The notes beneath the pieces were generated by a model that saw only the letters and a list, made by a program, of their open reading frames with translations, did no database searches and was not told the DNA's origin. A stretch of DNA of 10,995 nt from Betaproteobacteria bacterium (GTDB lineage: Bacteria; Pseudomonadota; Gammaproteobacteria; Burkholderiales; Methylophilaceae), in NCBI GenBank assembly GCA_009926035.1, contig RFPQ01000017.1:1-10995 (forward strand), given 5' to 3'. Of this stretch, positions 1-7,100 are shown piece after piece (within the stretch, counting starts at the first letter, position 1; every line of letters starts with the position of its first letter). The position numbers and the translations under genes are program-made.

Positions 1-25
1 GGTTCGAGCCCCATCAGCCACCCCA
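1..25 (+). tRNA. tRNA-His, 3' part only (cut by the window edge)
   Basis: The first 25 bases are the 3' end of a tRNA gene. The T loop TTCGAGC (3-9) is followed by the 3' side of the T stem (CCCAT, 10-14), the 3' acceptor strand (CAGCCAC, 15-21), position 73 = C (22) and an encoded CCA (23-25). The acceptor strand requires a 5' end of GTGGCTG. With C73 facing an extra G-1, this is the hallmark of tRNA-His, and it closely resembles the E. coli tRNA-His 3' end as I remember it. The anticodon lies outside the window, so identity rests on the acceptor stem and discriminator. Alphaproteobacterial tRNA-His generally lacks the G-1:C73 pair, so this also bears on taxonomy. No terminator hairpin follows. 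Confidence 0.88.
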
Positions 26-38
26 GTTTTTAAATGCA

Positions 39-67
39 TTGAATCCACAGTTAATTGACGATATAGT
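39..67 (+). promoter_or_regulatory. Probable sigma-70 promoter of the moeB/thiF-like gene
   Basis: TTGAAT (39-44) and TATAGT (62-67) are separated by exactly 17 bases, matching sigma-70 -35 (4 of 6) and -10 (5 of 6) boxes. Transcription would start near base 74, giving a leader of about 11 or 26 bases depending on which ATG is used. It sits directly behind tRNA-His, so the gene need not depend on read-through from the tRNA. Confidence 0.5.
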
Positions 68-84
68 CATTTCAACTTTAATTA

Positions 85-846
85 ATGTTTAATGCATTCA
101 TGGACGATCAGCAACTTCTTCGATATAGCCGTCATATCTTATTACCTGATATTGAGTATGGGGGGCAAGAAAAACTTCTTCATAGTCATATTCTAATTGT
201 AGGTGCAGGGGGGTTAGGCGCACCCATTGCCATGTATTGTGCCGCTGCCGGTATTGGAAAAATAACCATATGTGATTTTGATGATGTAGATTTAAGTAAT
301 CTTCAAAGACAAATTATTCATGACACACAATCAGTAGGTATTAATAAAGCTTCTTCAGCAAAACAATTTATTCAATTGCTTAATCCAGATATAGATGTGA
401 TTGCAGTGACAGAAAAACAAACTGAAGCAAGTATGAAAGTGATTGCGAAAAATGTTGATGTCATTATTGATGGCTCAGATAATTTTGCGACACGTTATGC
501 ACTTAATCGAATTGCAGTGGAGTTAAAAAAACCTTTGGTTTCAGGTGCCGCTGTTGGATTTGAGGGTCAGATCAGTGTCTTTGATATGAGGCATGACAAG
601 AGCCCTTGTTATCATTGTTTATTCCCTGATACAGGTGACCGCAATGAAACGCGCTGTGCCGACAACGGTGTTTTTTCTCCTACTGTGGGTATGATTGGTA
701 CTTCCCAAGCCGCTGAAGTGATGAAAATTATTTTAGGTATTGGCGAGTCTTTAGAGGGTCGCTTGCTATTGCTAGATGTGAAATCAATGCAATGGAAAAA
801 TATTCAACTTAAAAAAGATCCATCCTGCCCCGTATGTTCTAAGTGA
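85..846 (+). CDS. MoeB/ThiF/HesA-family sulfur-carrier protein adenylyltransferase
   Basis: This is an E1-like enzyme that adenylates the C-terminal Gly-Gly of a small sulfur carrier (MoaD in molybdopterin synthesis, ThiS in thiamine synthesis) so that sulfur can be attached. It is cytosolic. Visible motifs (numbered from base 85) are the nucleotide-binding loop GAGGLG (40-45), DFDDVDLSNLQRQ (64-76) with the ATP-contacting Arg75, Lys88, and SDN (131-133). The two zinc-binding pairs CYHC (175-178) and CPVC (248-251) are intact, as is the conserved Cys191 in TRCADNGV, which aligns with the reactive/conserved cysteine of MoeB and ThiF. The protein is full length at 253 residues and has no rhodanese domain fused. 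The second ATG at base 100 (MDDQQLLRYSRHIL) fits the usual family N-terminus better than the ATG at 85. Neither has a Shine-Dalgarno sequence. No moaD or thiS gene is adjacent, so MoeB cannot be told from ThiF here. Rhodanese and TusA-like genes lie beyond valS. Confidence 0.93.
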   Translation: MFNAFMDDQQLLRYSRHILLPDIEYGGQEKLLHSHILIVGAGGLGAPIAMYCAAAGIGKITICDFDDVDLSNLQRQIIHDTQSVGINKASSAKQFIQLLNPDIDVIAVTEKQTEASMKVIAKNVDVIIDGSDNFATRYALNRIAVELKKPLVSGAAVGFEGQISVFDMRHDKSPCYHCLFPDTGDRNETRCADNGVFSPTVGMIGTSQAAEVMKIILGIGESLEGRLLLLDVKSMQWKNIQLKKDPSCPVCSK

Positions 847-852
847 TTTTTT

Positions 853-870
853 ATGGCAGACATCTGCCAT
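853..870. repeat. 18-bp near-perfect palindrome upstream of valS
   Basis: The sequence ATGGCAGA-CA-TCTGCCAT has two perfect 8-base arms around a 2-base centre. It lies 7 bases after the stop of the moeB/thiF-like gene and about 67 bases before the valS start. A run of six T precedes it and no T tract follows it on either strand, so it does not look like an intrinsic terminator. It could be an operator for a dimeric regulator upstream of the putative valS promoter, or a 3' end-protecting hairpin of the upstream mRNA. The palindrome itself is plain in the sequence; its function is not. Confidence 0.55.
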
Positions 871-897
871 GAGGCCTGATATCACTTATCCCTATGT

Positions 898-903
898 TAA
901 AAT
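898..903 (+). promoter_or_regulatory. Possible -10 box of valS
   Basis: TAAAAT matches the -10 consensus at 5 of 6 positions and would place transcription start near 910, about 27 bases before the valS ATG. No convincing -35 box is visible 16-18 bases upstream, so this is tentative. Confidence 0.3.
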
Positions 904-936
904 GAATCTTTAACAAATCCTCTATGTGTTTTATTC

Positions 937-3738
937 ATGGAAAATAATCTCTCGAAACCTTTTAGTCCAAAAGATATTGAAAGTCGTTGGTATGACTTTT
1001 GGGAATCAAAGGGCTTTTATCAAGCGGGCTTAGATACAGCACAAAAAAATTCATTTTGTATTTTATTGCCACCACCTAATGTAACGGGAACGTTACATAT
1101 GGGCCATGGATTTAATCAAACCCTTATGGATGCATTAACGCGTTATCACCGCATGAAGGGTGACAATACATTATGGCAACCTGGTACTGATCACGCAGGT
1201 ATTGCAACACAAATTGTGGTTGAAAGGCAGCTTGATAAAGAAGGTATTTCAAGACATGACTTAGGCCGAGAAAAGTTTTTAGAAAAAGTATGGGAATGGA
1301 AAGCTTATTCAGGTGGCACGATCACAAAACAAATGCGTCGTCTAGGCACTTCGCCTGACTGGTCACGCGAGCGTTTCACGATGGACAAAGGTTTGTCAAA
1401 AACAGTCACTGAAACATTTGTAAGTTTATTTAAAGAAGGCCTTATCTATCGCGGCAAACGTTTAGTGAATTGGGATATTCAATTACAAACAGCTGTATCT
1501 GATTTAGAGGTCATTCAAGAAGAAGAGGATGGATTCTTGTGGCATATCCAATATCCACTTGCATCCGGTAAAGGCTACCTAACGGTTGCCACCACAAGAC
1601 CTGAAACGATGTTGGGTGACGTAGCGATTATGGTTCATCCCGAAGATGCGCGCTATCAAAAATTAGTTGGCCAAATGGTCAAACTTCCTTTATGTGATCG
1701 CGAAATTCCAATCATTGCAGATGATTATGTAGATCAGACATTTGGGACAGGTGTTGTGAAAGTGACACCCGCACACGACTTTAATGACTATGCAGTAGGC
1801 ATGCGTCATAAGTTACCCATGATCAGTGTGTTGACACTCGATGGACACATTAATGAGTCAGCCCCAAAAATTTATCAGGGTTTAGAGCGATTCGCCGCGC
1901 GTAAAAAAATTGTAGAAGATTTAGAGGCACAAGATTTTCTTGTTAAAACTGAAAAACATAAACTAAAAATTCCTCGAGGCGATAGAACAGATGTAGTGAT
2001 CGAGCCGATGCTCACAGATCAGTGGTTTGTTGCTATGACAAAAAAAGGTCACGACGGAAAAAGTATTACAGAAAAAGCACTCGATGTTGTAAAGACAGGT
2101 GAGATTAAATTCTTTCCAGACAATTGGGTGAATACTTATAACCAATGGTTAAACAACATTCAAGACTGGTGTATTTCAAGACAGCTTTGGTGGGGTCATC
2201 AAATACCAGCGTGGTATGGTGATCAAGGCCAGGTGTGGGTTGCGCATAACGAAGAAGAAGCAAAAACCCTCGCTTTAAAAGAAGGCTATCAAGGACATTT
2301 AAAGCGTGATCCAGATGTTTTAGACACCTGGTATTCATCAGCGCTTTGGCCTTTTTCAACACTTGATTGGACGCCTGAATATCCGAAAGTATCAAACCCA
2401 GCACTCGATCTTTATTTGCCCTCGACAGTATTGGTAACAGGTTTTGACATCATCTTTTTCTGGGTAGCGCGAATGGTGATGATGACAAAACACATTACTG
2501 GGAAAATTCCGTTTAAGCATGTGTATGTGCACGGATTGATTCGTGATGCAGAAGGCCAGAAAATGAGTAAGTCAAAAGGTAATGTTTTGGACCCTATTGA
2601 TTTAATTGATGGTATCTCATTAGAAGCACTCATAGAAAAAAGAACAACGGGGCTTATGAATCCAAAACAAGCCGAATCGATTACAAAGAAAACAAAGAAA
2701 GAATTTCCAGATGGCATAGCTGCCTTTGGTACGGATGCCCTTCGTTTTACTTATGCGAGTCTAGCAAGCCCTGGACGTGATATTAAATTTGATCTTCAGC
2801 GTTGCGAAGGTTATCGAAACTTTTGTAATAAATTATGGAACGCAACGCGATTTGTATTAATGAATTGCGAAGGTAAAGAAAATGGTTTTGGTGAATGTGT
2901 GGATGGCTATTTAGAATTTTCAAAAGCTGATCGCTGGATTGTCAGTGTATTACAAGAAAGAGAAGCGGCTATTGAAAAAGCGTTTGTAGATTATCGATTT
3001 GATTTGTTATCCCAAGAGCTTTATCAATTTGTCTGGGATGAATTTTGTGATTGGTATCTTGAAGTGGCTAAAGTTCAATTGCAAATCGGCAATGAAGCAG
3101 AACAAAGAGCGACACGCCGAACCCTTCTGCGCGTTCTTGAAACTATTTTAAGGTTAATACACCCAGTGATGCCCTTCATTACTGAAGAAATTTGGCAAAC
3201 GATAGGACCTATGAATGGTAAGTCAGGCCCTTCGATTATGCTAGAACCATATCCACAAAGCGATGCCTCGAAAATTGATCAAGAAAGTATTCAATGGATG
3301 TCAGTTTTAAAAGAGATGGTTGATGTTTGCAGAAAGCTTCGCGGAGAAATGAATATTTCCCCAGCGCAGAAAATTCCACTCGTCATTTCTGGAGATAAAA
3401 AATTACTTGAGCTATATGCAGATTATCTTAAAGCGCTCGCCAAATTAACTAATGTTGAGATTGTGGATGAACTTCCAGCGATGGATGCACCCGTGATGCT
3501 AGTGAAAGATTTTAAATTAATGCTTAAAGTTGAAGTGGATGCGGCAGAAGAGAAAGAAAGAATTTCAAAAGAGCTTAATCGCATTCAAATTGAAATTCAA
3601 AAAGCTAAGGGTAAGTTAGAAAATACTAGCTTTGTTGATAGAGCGCCTGAGGCGGTAGTCGCTCAAGAAAAAAAACGTTTAGAAGAATTTACAGAAACTT
3701 TTGAAAAGCTAGAAGCGCAGCTAAAAAAATTAGCTTAA
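937..3738 (+). CDS. valS: Valyl-tRNA synthetase
   Basis: This is a class Ia aminoacyl-tRNA synthetase that charges tRNA-Val with valine and hydrolyses mischarged threonine. It is cytosolic and essential. The 933 residues compare with 951 in E. coli. The ATP-binding HMGH (54-57, within [13 protein letters not shown]) and KMSKS (542-546) signatures are intact. The CP1 editing domain is marked by TTRPET (219-224), and [14 protein letters not shown] typical of ValS/IleS precedes KMSKS. The C-terminal part holds the anticodon-binding helical domain and ends in the Lys/Glu-rich coiled-coil arm typical of ValS (about 865-933). Phrases such as [18 protein letters not shown] and [17 protein letters not shown] read as betaproteobacterial. 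The ATG at 937 gives the expected N-terminus ([15 protein letters not shown]). There is no Shine-Dalgarno sequence. No T-box or other leader riboswitch is visible in the 90 bases upstream. The 3' end overlaps the convergent tusA-like gene by 9 bases. Confidence 0.98.
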   Translation: MENNLSKPFSPKDIESRWYDFWESKGFYQAGLDTAQKNSFCILLPPPNVTGTLHMGHGFNQTLMDALTRYHRMKGDNTLWQPGTDHAGIATQIVVERQLDKEGISRHDLGREKFLEKVWEWKAYSGGTITKQMRRLGTSPDWSRERFTMDKGLSKTVTETFVSLFKEGLIYRGKRLVNWDIQLQTAVSDLEVIQEEEDGFLWHIQYPLASGKGYLTVATTRPETMLGDVAIMVHPEDARYQKLVGQMVKLPLCDREIPIIADDYVDQTFGTGVVKVTPAHDFNDYAVGMRHKLPMISVLTLDGHINESAPKIYQGLERFAARKKIVEDLEAQDFLVKTEKHKLKIPRGDRTDVVIEPMLTDQWFVAMTKKGHDGKSITEKALDVVKTGEIKFFPDNWVNTYNQWLNNIQDWCISRQLWWGHQIPAWYGDQGQVWVAHNEEEAKTLALKEGYQGHLKRDPDVLDTWYSSALWPFSTLDWTPEYPKVSNPALDLYLPSTVLVTGFDIIFFWVARMVMMTKHITGKIPFKHVYVHGLIRDAEGQKMSKSKGNVLDPIDLIDGISLEALIEKRTTGLMNPKQAESITKKTKKEFPDGIAAFGTDALRFTYASLASPGRDIKFDLQRCEGYRNFCNKLWNATRFVLMNCEGKENGFGECVDGYLEFSKADRWIVSVLQEREAAIEKAFVDYRFDLLSQELYQFVWDEFCDWYLEVAKVQLQIGNEAEQRATRRTLLRVLETILRLIHPVMPFITEEIWQTIGPMNGKSGPSIMLEPYPQSDASKIDQESIQWMSVLKEMVDVCRKLRGEMNISPAQKIPLVISGDKKLLELYADYLKALAKLTNVEIVDELPAMDAPVMLVKDFKLMLKVEVDAAEEKERISKELNRIQIEIQKAKGKLENTSFVDRAPEAVVAQEKKRLEEFTETFEKLEAQLKKLA
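3719..3735. repeat. Inverted repeat at the convergent valS/tusA-like gene ends
   Basis: AGCTAA (3719-3724) and TTAGCT (3730-3735) form a 6-bp stem around an A5 loop, just inside the valS stop codon and across the stop codon of the opposing tusA-like gene. On the + strand a T6 run follows only at 3745-3750. The stem is short and AT-rich, so it is a weak candidate for a terminator shared by both genes. Confidence 0.3.
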
Positions 3739-3966
3739 ATGACGTTTTTTGATGAAGAAGGTAATGACACCATTATTATCTTCAAGAGATAAAAGCTCAT
3801 GTCCTGTTTGACGACAAAATGCATCAAAATCTTTTTTACTTCCAGGGTCTGTTGCAATAATTTTTAAGATCTGATCGGGTTGAATTTCGTTTAAACCTTT
3901 TTTACATCTCAATATAGGCAGTGGGCATTTAAGCCCTGTCGCGTCTACTTCATGGTCATAATGCAT
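3730..3966 (-). CDS. TusA/SirA-family sulfur carrier protein
   Basis: This is a small cytosolic persulfide carrier of the TusA family, which passes sulfur between enzymes, for example to tRNA 2-thiouridine, molybdenum cofactor or dissimilatory sulfur routes. From the ATG at 3966 it has 78 residues, the usual TusA length. The fingerprint is [17 protein letters not shown], in which Cys14 of the CPxP motif would carry the persulfide. The open frame extends upstream to 4011, but the chosen ATG gives the family N-terminus and sits one base after the stop of the rhodanese gene (TAA-T-ATG), which implies translational coupling with a likely sulfur donor. No Shine-Dalgarno is visible. CPLP and the absence of tusBCDE neighbours leave it open whether this is TusA proper or a YeeD/YedF-like paralogue. 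The C-terminus overlaps the end of valS by 9 bases. Confidence 0.9.
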   Translation of the reverse strand: MHYDHEVDATGLKCPLPILRCKKGLNEIQPDQILKIIATDPGSKKDFDAFCRQTGHELLSLEDNNGVITFFIKKRHLS

Positions 3967-3967
3967 A

Positions 3968-4291
3968 TTATTTAAGCGCTGAAAAAGTATACCCAGCATT
4001 TGCCCATGCAATCACACCGCCAGCTAAGTTATACACATCATGATAATCATGTTCAGCAAGATATGATGCTGCGTGCGCTGAACGAACACCACTATGACAA
4101 TAAAAAACAATGCTAGATTTTTTAGAGAGCTTATCGAATACTTGAGGAAGGTTAGCAAGTGGAATATGTTTTGCCCCTTGAATGACGCCTCTTGCAACTT
4201 CATCATCATTTCTTACATCAATCAAAACTAAATCATCTTGTTTGATCATGCCGTGTAAAGTCGCGGCATCAATAGTCATAAAAGCACTCAT
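3968..4291 (-). CDS. Single-domain rhodanese-like sulfurtransferase (GlpE type)
   Basis: This is a cytosolic rhodanese-fold protein of 107 residues, the size of GlpE/PspE-like single-domain sulfurtransferases, which move sulfane sulfur through a cysteine persulfide. Visible marks are the entry motif VLIDVRNDDE (22-31), GAKHIPLANLP (39-49) and the six-residue active-site loop CHSGVR with catalytic Cys65 and Arg70. The closing motif NLAGGVIAWANAGY (88-101) is also present. The loop length and catalytic cysteine suggest an active enzyme rather than a Cdc25-like or dead domain. An alternative start is Met5. It is followed after one base by the tusA-like gene and preceded by a MAPEG-like gene with an 18-base gap, so all three are probably one transcript. 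The sulfur acceptor is probably the TusA-like protein (inference from coupling). Confidence 0.93.
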   Translation of the reverse strand: MSAFMTIDAATLHGMIKQDDLVLIDVRNDDEVARGVIQGAKHIPLANLPQVFDKLSKKSSIVFYCHSGVRSAHAASYLAEHDYHDVYNLAGGVIAWANAGYTFSALK

Positions 4292-4309
4292 AAAATAAAA
4301 GTTTGAGTA

Positions 4310-4708
4310 TTAAAGAATTTTTTGAATGATAAGAGCAATCACGTTTGTTGCTGCAAGCGCTTGCAAGCCCCAGAGAGTGTATTTCATACCCTTTACTCTA
4401 AGTTCTATATTATGCGTTTCCTCTAAAAAAGCTTTTGCGTAATAAAGTCGGCCCGTAGTAAATACTCCACCTAAGAGTAAAACAATCGTCCAATGAATAT
4501 GATTAGCCTCAAGGCATGCCAAAAGGATAAGACCTAAAGGTACATATTCTGCAAAATTACCATGGGAGCGAATTGCCTGTTGTAAGTCTTCTCGGCCGCC
4601 GTCACCCAAAGACACTTGATTTTGTCGTCTTAAGTTAATGACGTTTAATGTTAATTTAACGTATACAAAGGTGAGAATAGCAGCGTAAATAGCAGTAATT
4701 TTTAACAT
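4310..4708 (-). CDS. MAPEG-family membrane protein, YecN-like
   Basis: This is an integral membrane protein of 132 residues with about four hydrophobic helices. It matches the MAPEG family (membrane-associated proteins in eicosanoid and glutathione metabolism) through AIRSHGNFAEYVPLGLILL (45-63: Arg47, Asn51, Glu54, Tyr55), Glu67 and the GR pair (86-87). It also shares the YecN-like start with a Gly-Asp-Gly-Gly turn (35-38). Eukaryotic members are glutathione-dependent transferases or peroxidases; bacterial YecN-type members have no settled function. It is the first gene of a unit with the rhodanese and tusA-like genes, so a thiol or persulfide link is possible but unproven. There is no clear Shine-Dalgarno sequence ahead of the ATG. 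It has its own extended -10 promoter. Confidence 0.85.
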   Translation of the reverse strand: MLKITAIYAAILTFVYVKLTLNVINLRRQNQVSLGDGGREDLQQAIRSHGNFAEYVPLGLILLACLEANHIHWTIVLLLGGVFTTGRLYYAKAFLEETHNIELRVKGMKYTLWGLQALAATNVIALIIQKIL

Positions 4709-4741
4709 GGTTTTTCGAGAAGAATAGTCTAAGAAAAACTT

Positions 4742-4750
4742 ATTATAACA
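4742..4750 (-). promoter_or_regulatory. Extended -10 promoter of the MAPEG-rhodanese-tusA unit
   Basis: On the - strand this reads TGTTATAAT: a perfect -10 hexamer (4742-4747) with the TGn extension. The best -35 match, TTTATA, is 18 bases further upstream and poor, as is common for extended -10 promoters. Transcription should start near 4735, about 27 bases before the ATG at 4708. It lies within about 35 bases of the plsC-like stop codon, with no terminator between the two units. Confidence 0.6.
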
Positions 4751-4774
4751 TCGAGAGGAAAGCCATATAAATGA

Positions 4775-5503
4775 CTAAGACTTAATTTTTAGCGCAATAG
4801 CTTTCTGAAGCTTGACTGATAGATCTTTTCTTGATTGAGTAGGTTTGACAGGATGTCCAATATCAATCTCAACTTCAATATGATTTGATTTGGCAACGCG
4901 CTTGAAGGATTGAAATAATGTTGTTGACCCATGAAAACTTGTTCGATTTGTAATCACATTATTTTCTTTATATTTAATCGATAGGGGTAAAAGTAATTTG
5001 TCAGATTCAAAGGCTGATTGAAATAAGTTGCTCTTGAATGGAAGTACTTGATATCCATTTGATGTAACACCTTCAGGGAAAATACATATCGACTGCTTGT
5101 CATTTTTGAAATGATGATTCATCGCCTGAATAACTTCAGGTAAGCTTGCTCTACGATCGCGATCAACAAAAATGGCACCAGAAATTTTAGCGAGTATTCC
5201 AATAATAGGCCATGTTTTGACTTCAGTTGCAGAGACAAATGTGATGGGTTTTAATGAAAAGATCACAGGAATATCGAGCCACGAAATATGATTTGAAACT
5301 ACAAGATAACTATCATCACCTAAAAACCTTAAAACTTCACCGGAGAGCGTAATTTTAATCTTTAGAATACGTAAAAGACGTTTTGCCCAGTATTGAATCA
5401 GAATAAGACCGACACTTCTTGGAAGAATGATCATCGAGATACAAAGAACCACTGCCAAAAGTAAGTGTAACCCCATCAAAAAAGATTTAAAAATAAAGGT
5501 CAT
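4775..5503 (-). CDS. PlsC-type 1-acyl-glycerol-3-phosphate (lysophospholipid) acyltransferase
   Basis: This is a membrane-bound acyltransferase that transfers a fatty acyl chain to a lyso-lipid. It carries an N-terminal hydrophobic helix (about 7-30) and then the PlsC block order. The catalytic HX4D motif is in NHISWLD (71-77, His72 and Asp77), followed by IFVDRDRR (111-118) for phosphate contact and FPEGVTSNG (142-150), with substrate-contacting residues and then LPFKSNLF (154-161). All catalytic residues are present in 242 residues. By composition it could be the 1-acyl-sn-glycerol-3-phosphate acyltransferase, or an OlsA-like lyso-ornithine-lipid acyltransferase; motifs alone do not decide. 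It is last in an operon, 9 bases after the DUF3147-like gene. No Shine-Dalgarno sequence is visible. Confidence 0.93.
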   Translation of the reverse strand: MTFIFKSFLMGLHLLLAVVLCISMIILPRSVGLILIQYWAKRLLRILKIKITLSGEVLRFLGDDSYLVVSNHISWLDIPVIFSLKPITFVSATEVKTWPIIGILAKISGAIFVDRDRRASLPEVIQAMNHHFKNDKQSICIFPEGVTSNGYQVLPFKSNLFQSAFESDKLLLPLSIKYKENNVITNRTSFHGSTTLFQSFKRVAKSNHIEVEIDIGHPVKPTQSRKDLSVKLQKAIALKIKS

Positions 5504-5512
5504 AGTGAGCGC

Positions 5513-5860
5513 TTATAAAAGTTCAATACCATAGAGCTTTACAATTTTCGCAAAAATATAAAATGCAATCAGGGTAATGACAATAGAAATCCCAAGAGTT
5601 AGCCAGAAGCCAAATCGTTTAAGTAAAAATGGAAATGCTAAGAACATAGGTAGAGTGGGTACAACATACCAAAAGGTATACCAAGCATGATTTGCAATTT
5701 TTGATTCTGGCTGTTTTTCTATATAGAGCCAAATTAAAGTAATTACGGTGACAAGAGGAAGTGCTGCGATCAGCCCGCCCAATCGATCACTTTTTTTAGC
5801 CACCTCAGAAATTAAAACAATCATGGCTGAGGTCATTAAAAGTTTAAATATAATCCACAT
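5513..5860 (-). CDS. DUF3147-like four-helix membrane protein
   Basis: This is a 115-residue integral membrane protein of unknown function. Four hydrophobic helices are apparent at about 3-21, 27-47, 61-81 and 84-106. The conserved-looking SEVAKKSDRLGGLIAALPLV (18-37) lies between helices 1 and 2, and WYTFWYVVPTLPMFL (60-74) begins helix 3. This pattern fits the DUF3147 family as I remember it; there is no known reaction. Its ATG overlaps the stop of the upstream GNAT-like gene by one base (TAATG), and the plsC-like gene starts 9 bases after its stop, so it is the middle gene of a coupled operon. Confidence 0.82.
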   Translation of the reverse strand: MWIIFKLLMTSAMIVLISEVAKKSDRLGGLIAALPLVTVITLIWLYIEKQPESKIANHAWYTFWYVVPTLPMFLAFPFLLKRFGFWLTLGISIVITLIAFYIFAKIVKLYGIELL

Positions 5861-7062
5861 TATTCTTCTTCCTTTAAGGAATTAAGATTTGGTTTTTCTT
5901 CAGGATAAGCTTTTAGGTAAACATCTAGATCTTGATCAAGCGTATCCCAATTAATGAAACATGCAATTTTTTTGTAAATTTTATGAATGAATCTATTTCG
6001 ATGCTTACAAAAATTGGTTAAGGGAATTAGTTGATGACCAGTTTCAATTTTAGCAGGGTAAGCTGTTTGGCCGCTTTGAATAGTTTTAGCTCCCATTTTG
6101 TATGACCAATTAACGCATTCAATCCATAATCGAAAATAAATAAACCAATCTCGAGGAGCTTCATAATCAATCCCTATAAATTTATTAATTACATGATCGT
6201 TTAGATGAAAACATAACATAAAAGCAATTATTTCATGTGAGGATTGATGCCTTAGAATAATAAAGTGCGCTTCTTTTTCACGAGAGATAAACTCAAAGAA
6301 TTCTGGCGTTAGCTCTTCGAATTTAGTTTTACCTTTTAAATAAGTTTTTGAAAATAAGCGATAAAGTTGATGAAGCGTCTGATTGTCTGGTAGATGAATT
6401 ACGCTGACATCGAGAGGAGCCGCCAGGCCTTTTTTTAATTTTTTTCTGAGTTGGTACCTTCGTGATGCTTTAAGTGATGCAAAGTAATCTTCCGCTTTAT
6501 TTCCTTCAAGTTTTAGAAGTGCTGAAGGAAAACTCACAAGAGGAAATAGATTCTTAGACTTAGCAATTTTTGAAAGTGTTTGATGAAATGCTTCCGGAAA
6601 ATCTTTCCATACCAACATAGACGCATTATATTTTTTTGCTTGTTTTTCTGCGGCTTCTTGAATGCACAGAAAAATATCATCTTGAGTGACTACATTATTT
6701 TTCAAAAAGTGTGGATCAATTCCAATATACCCCTCATCAGAACATGCACTTCCTATAAAAAAAGTATGCTGATATAACAAGGATGGGATGAGCTTACCGA
6801 TAAACTTTATGACAGGAATAACTAGGGGAGGCATTGCAAGTTCAATCGGGACATCCATCACAAATGCAGGTGCTATGCCGATAGGTTCGCCATTATAAGA
6901 AATTAGCCCGTATGTAAAAGTGAATTGTTTTTCAAGATGAGAGCATTCAAGCGATCGATACCACCATTGACCCTCGTATGGAGCTTGAAAGCAGTTATCC
7001 CAGAGAGTCTGAGGGATTTGCGATTCAGAATTAAGCCATTCCAGAGTGAGCTGTTGTATCAT
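5860..7062 (-). CDS. FemAB/BioF2-like GNAT-fold acyltransferase domain protein
   Basis: This soluble-looking protein of 400 residues has no signal peptide. The C-terminal half resembles the FemAB/BioF2-like acetyltransferase fold (GNAT superfamily). It has a basic segment SLKASRRYQLRKKLKKG (196-212), typical of the start of such domains, then a helix LHQLYRLFSKTY (230-241), a strand pair around HFIILRHQSSHEIIAFML (266-283), and a DWFIYFRLWIECVNWSYKMGAK helix region (305-326) ending with QSGQTAYPAK (329-338). The N-terminal half has a GISYNG-like beta turn, YGLISYNGEPIGIAPAF (51-67), as in the first GNAT repeat. Relatives transfer amino acids or acyl groups onto cell-wall precursors, lipids or polysaccharides; the substrate here is unknown. 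It leads an operon with DUF3147-like and PlsC-type genes, suggesting an envelope or lipid target (inference). A TATAAT lies only 8 bases before its ATG. Confidence 0.7.
   Translation of the reverse strand: MIQQLTLEWLNSESQIPQTLWDNCFQAPYEGQWWYRSLECSHLEKQFTFTYGLISYNGEPIGIAPAFVMDVPIELAMPPLVIPVIKFIGKLIPSLLYQHTFFIGSACSDEGYIGIDPHFLKNNVVTQDDIFLCIQEAAEKQAKKYNASMLVWKDFPEAFHQTLSKIAKSKNLFPLVSFPSALLKLEGNKAEDYFASLKASRRYQLRKKLKKGLAAPLDVSVIHLPDNQTLHQLYRLFSKTYLKGKTKFEELTPEFFEFISREKEAHFIILRHQSSHEIIAFMLCFHLNDHVINKFIGIDYEAPRDWFIYFRLWIECVNWSYKMGAKTIQSGQTAYPAKIETGHQLIPLTNFCKHRNRFIHKIYKKIACFINWDTLDQDLDVYLKAYPEEKPNLNSLKEEE
5868..5873 (-). promoter_or_regulatory. Strong Shine-Dalgarno for the DUF3147-like gene
   Basis: AGGAAG on the - strand sits 7 bases before the ATG at 5860, inside the last codons of the GNAT-like gene. 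It is one of the few good ribosome binding sites in this window. It supports the chosen start and independent re-initiation at the TAATG junction. Confidence 0.6.
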
Positions 7063-7070
7063 TTATGAGA

Positions 7071-7076
7071 ATTATA
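7071..7076 (-). promoter_or_regulatory. -10 box giving a leaderless or nearly leaderless GNAT-like mRNA
   Basis: A perfect TATAAT on the - strand ends 8 bases before the ATG at 7062, so transcription should begin at or one to two bases before the start codon. No good -35 box is seen. No Shine-Dalgarno sequence can fit. This box overlaps the proposed + strand -10 of the divergent HNH gene. Confidence 0.5.
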
Positions 7077-7078
7077 CT
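7073..7078 (+). promoter_or_regulatory. Possible -10 box of the exported HNH protein gene
   Basis: TATACT (5 of 6 to consensus) would start transcription near 7085, about 16 bases before the ATG at 7101. It overlaps the - strand TATAAT of the divergent gene, so the two promoters would compete. The -35 region (around 7051-7056, CTGTTG) is weak. Confidence 0.35.
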
Positions 7079-7100
7079 TAAAACCTTAAAATCTTGACTC

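Noticed and set aside
1..84. tRNA-His 3' end as an attachment site for an integrated element
   Set aside because: Housekeeping-type genes follow directly, with no integrase, no repeated tRNA end elsewhere in the window and no change in composition.
847..870. Palindrome plus T run as an intrinsic terminator of the moeB/thiF-like gene
   Set aside because: The T6 run lies before the hairpin on the + strand and reads as A6 after it on the - strand, so neither orientation has the hairpin-then-T order.
1963..2717. Three - strand open frames inside valS (60-101 residues)
   Set aside because: They lie wholly inside a convincing, motif-complete valS on the other strand, have no recognisable domains or start signals, and are typical antisense shadows.
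3730..4011. Longer 93-residue version of the tusA-like protein
   Set aside because: The extra 15 residues overlap the rhodanese C-terminus, do not resemble TusA, and the ATG at 3966 gives both the family length and a coupled junction.
4024..4209. 61-residue - strand open frame within the rhodanese gene
   Set aside because: It is in another frame of the intact rhodanese gene, with no family motif.
6580..6777. 65-residue + strand open frame opposite the GNAT-like gene
   Set aside because: It is antisense to a long coding frame, with a hydrophobic patch only by chance of AT-rich codons and no start signal.
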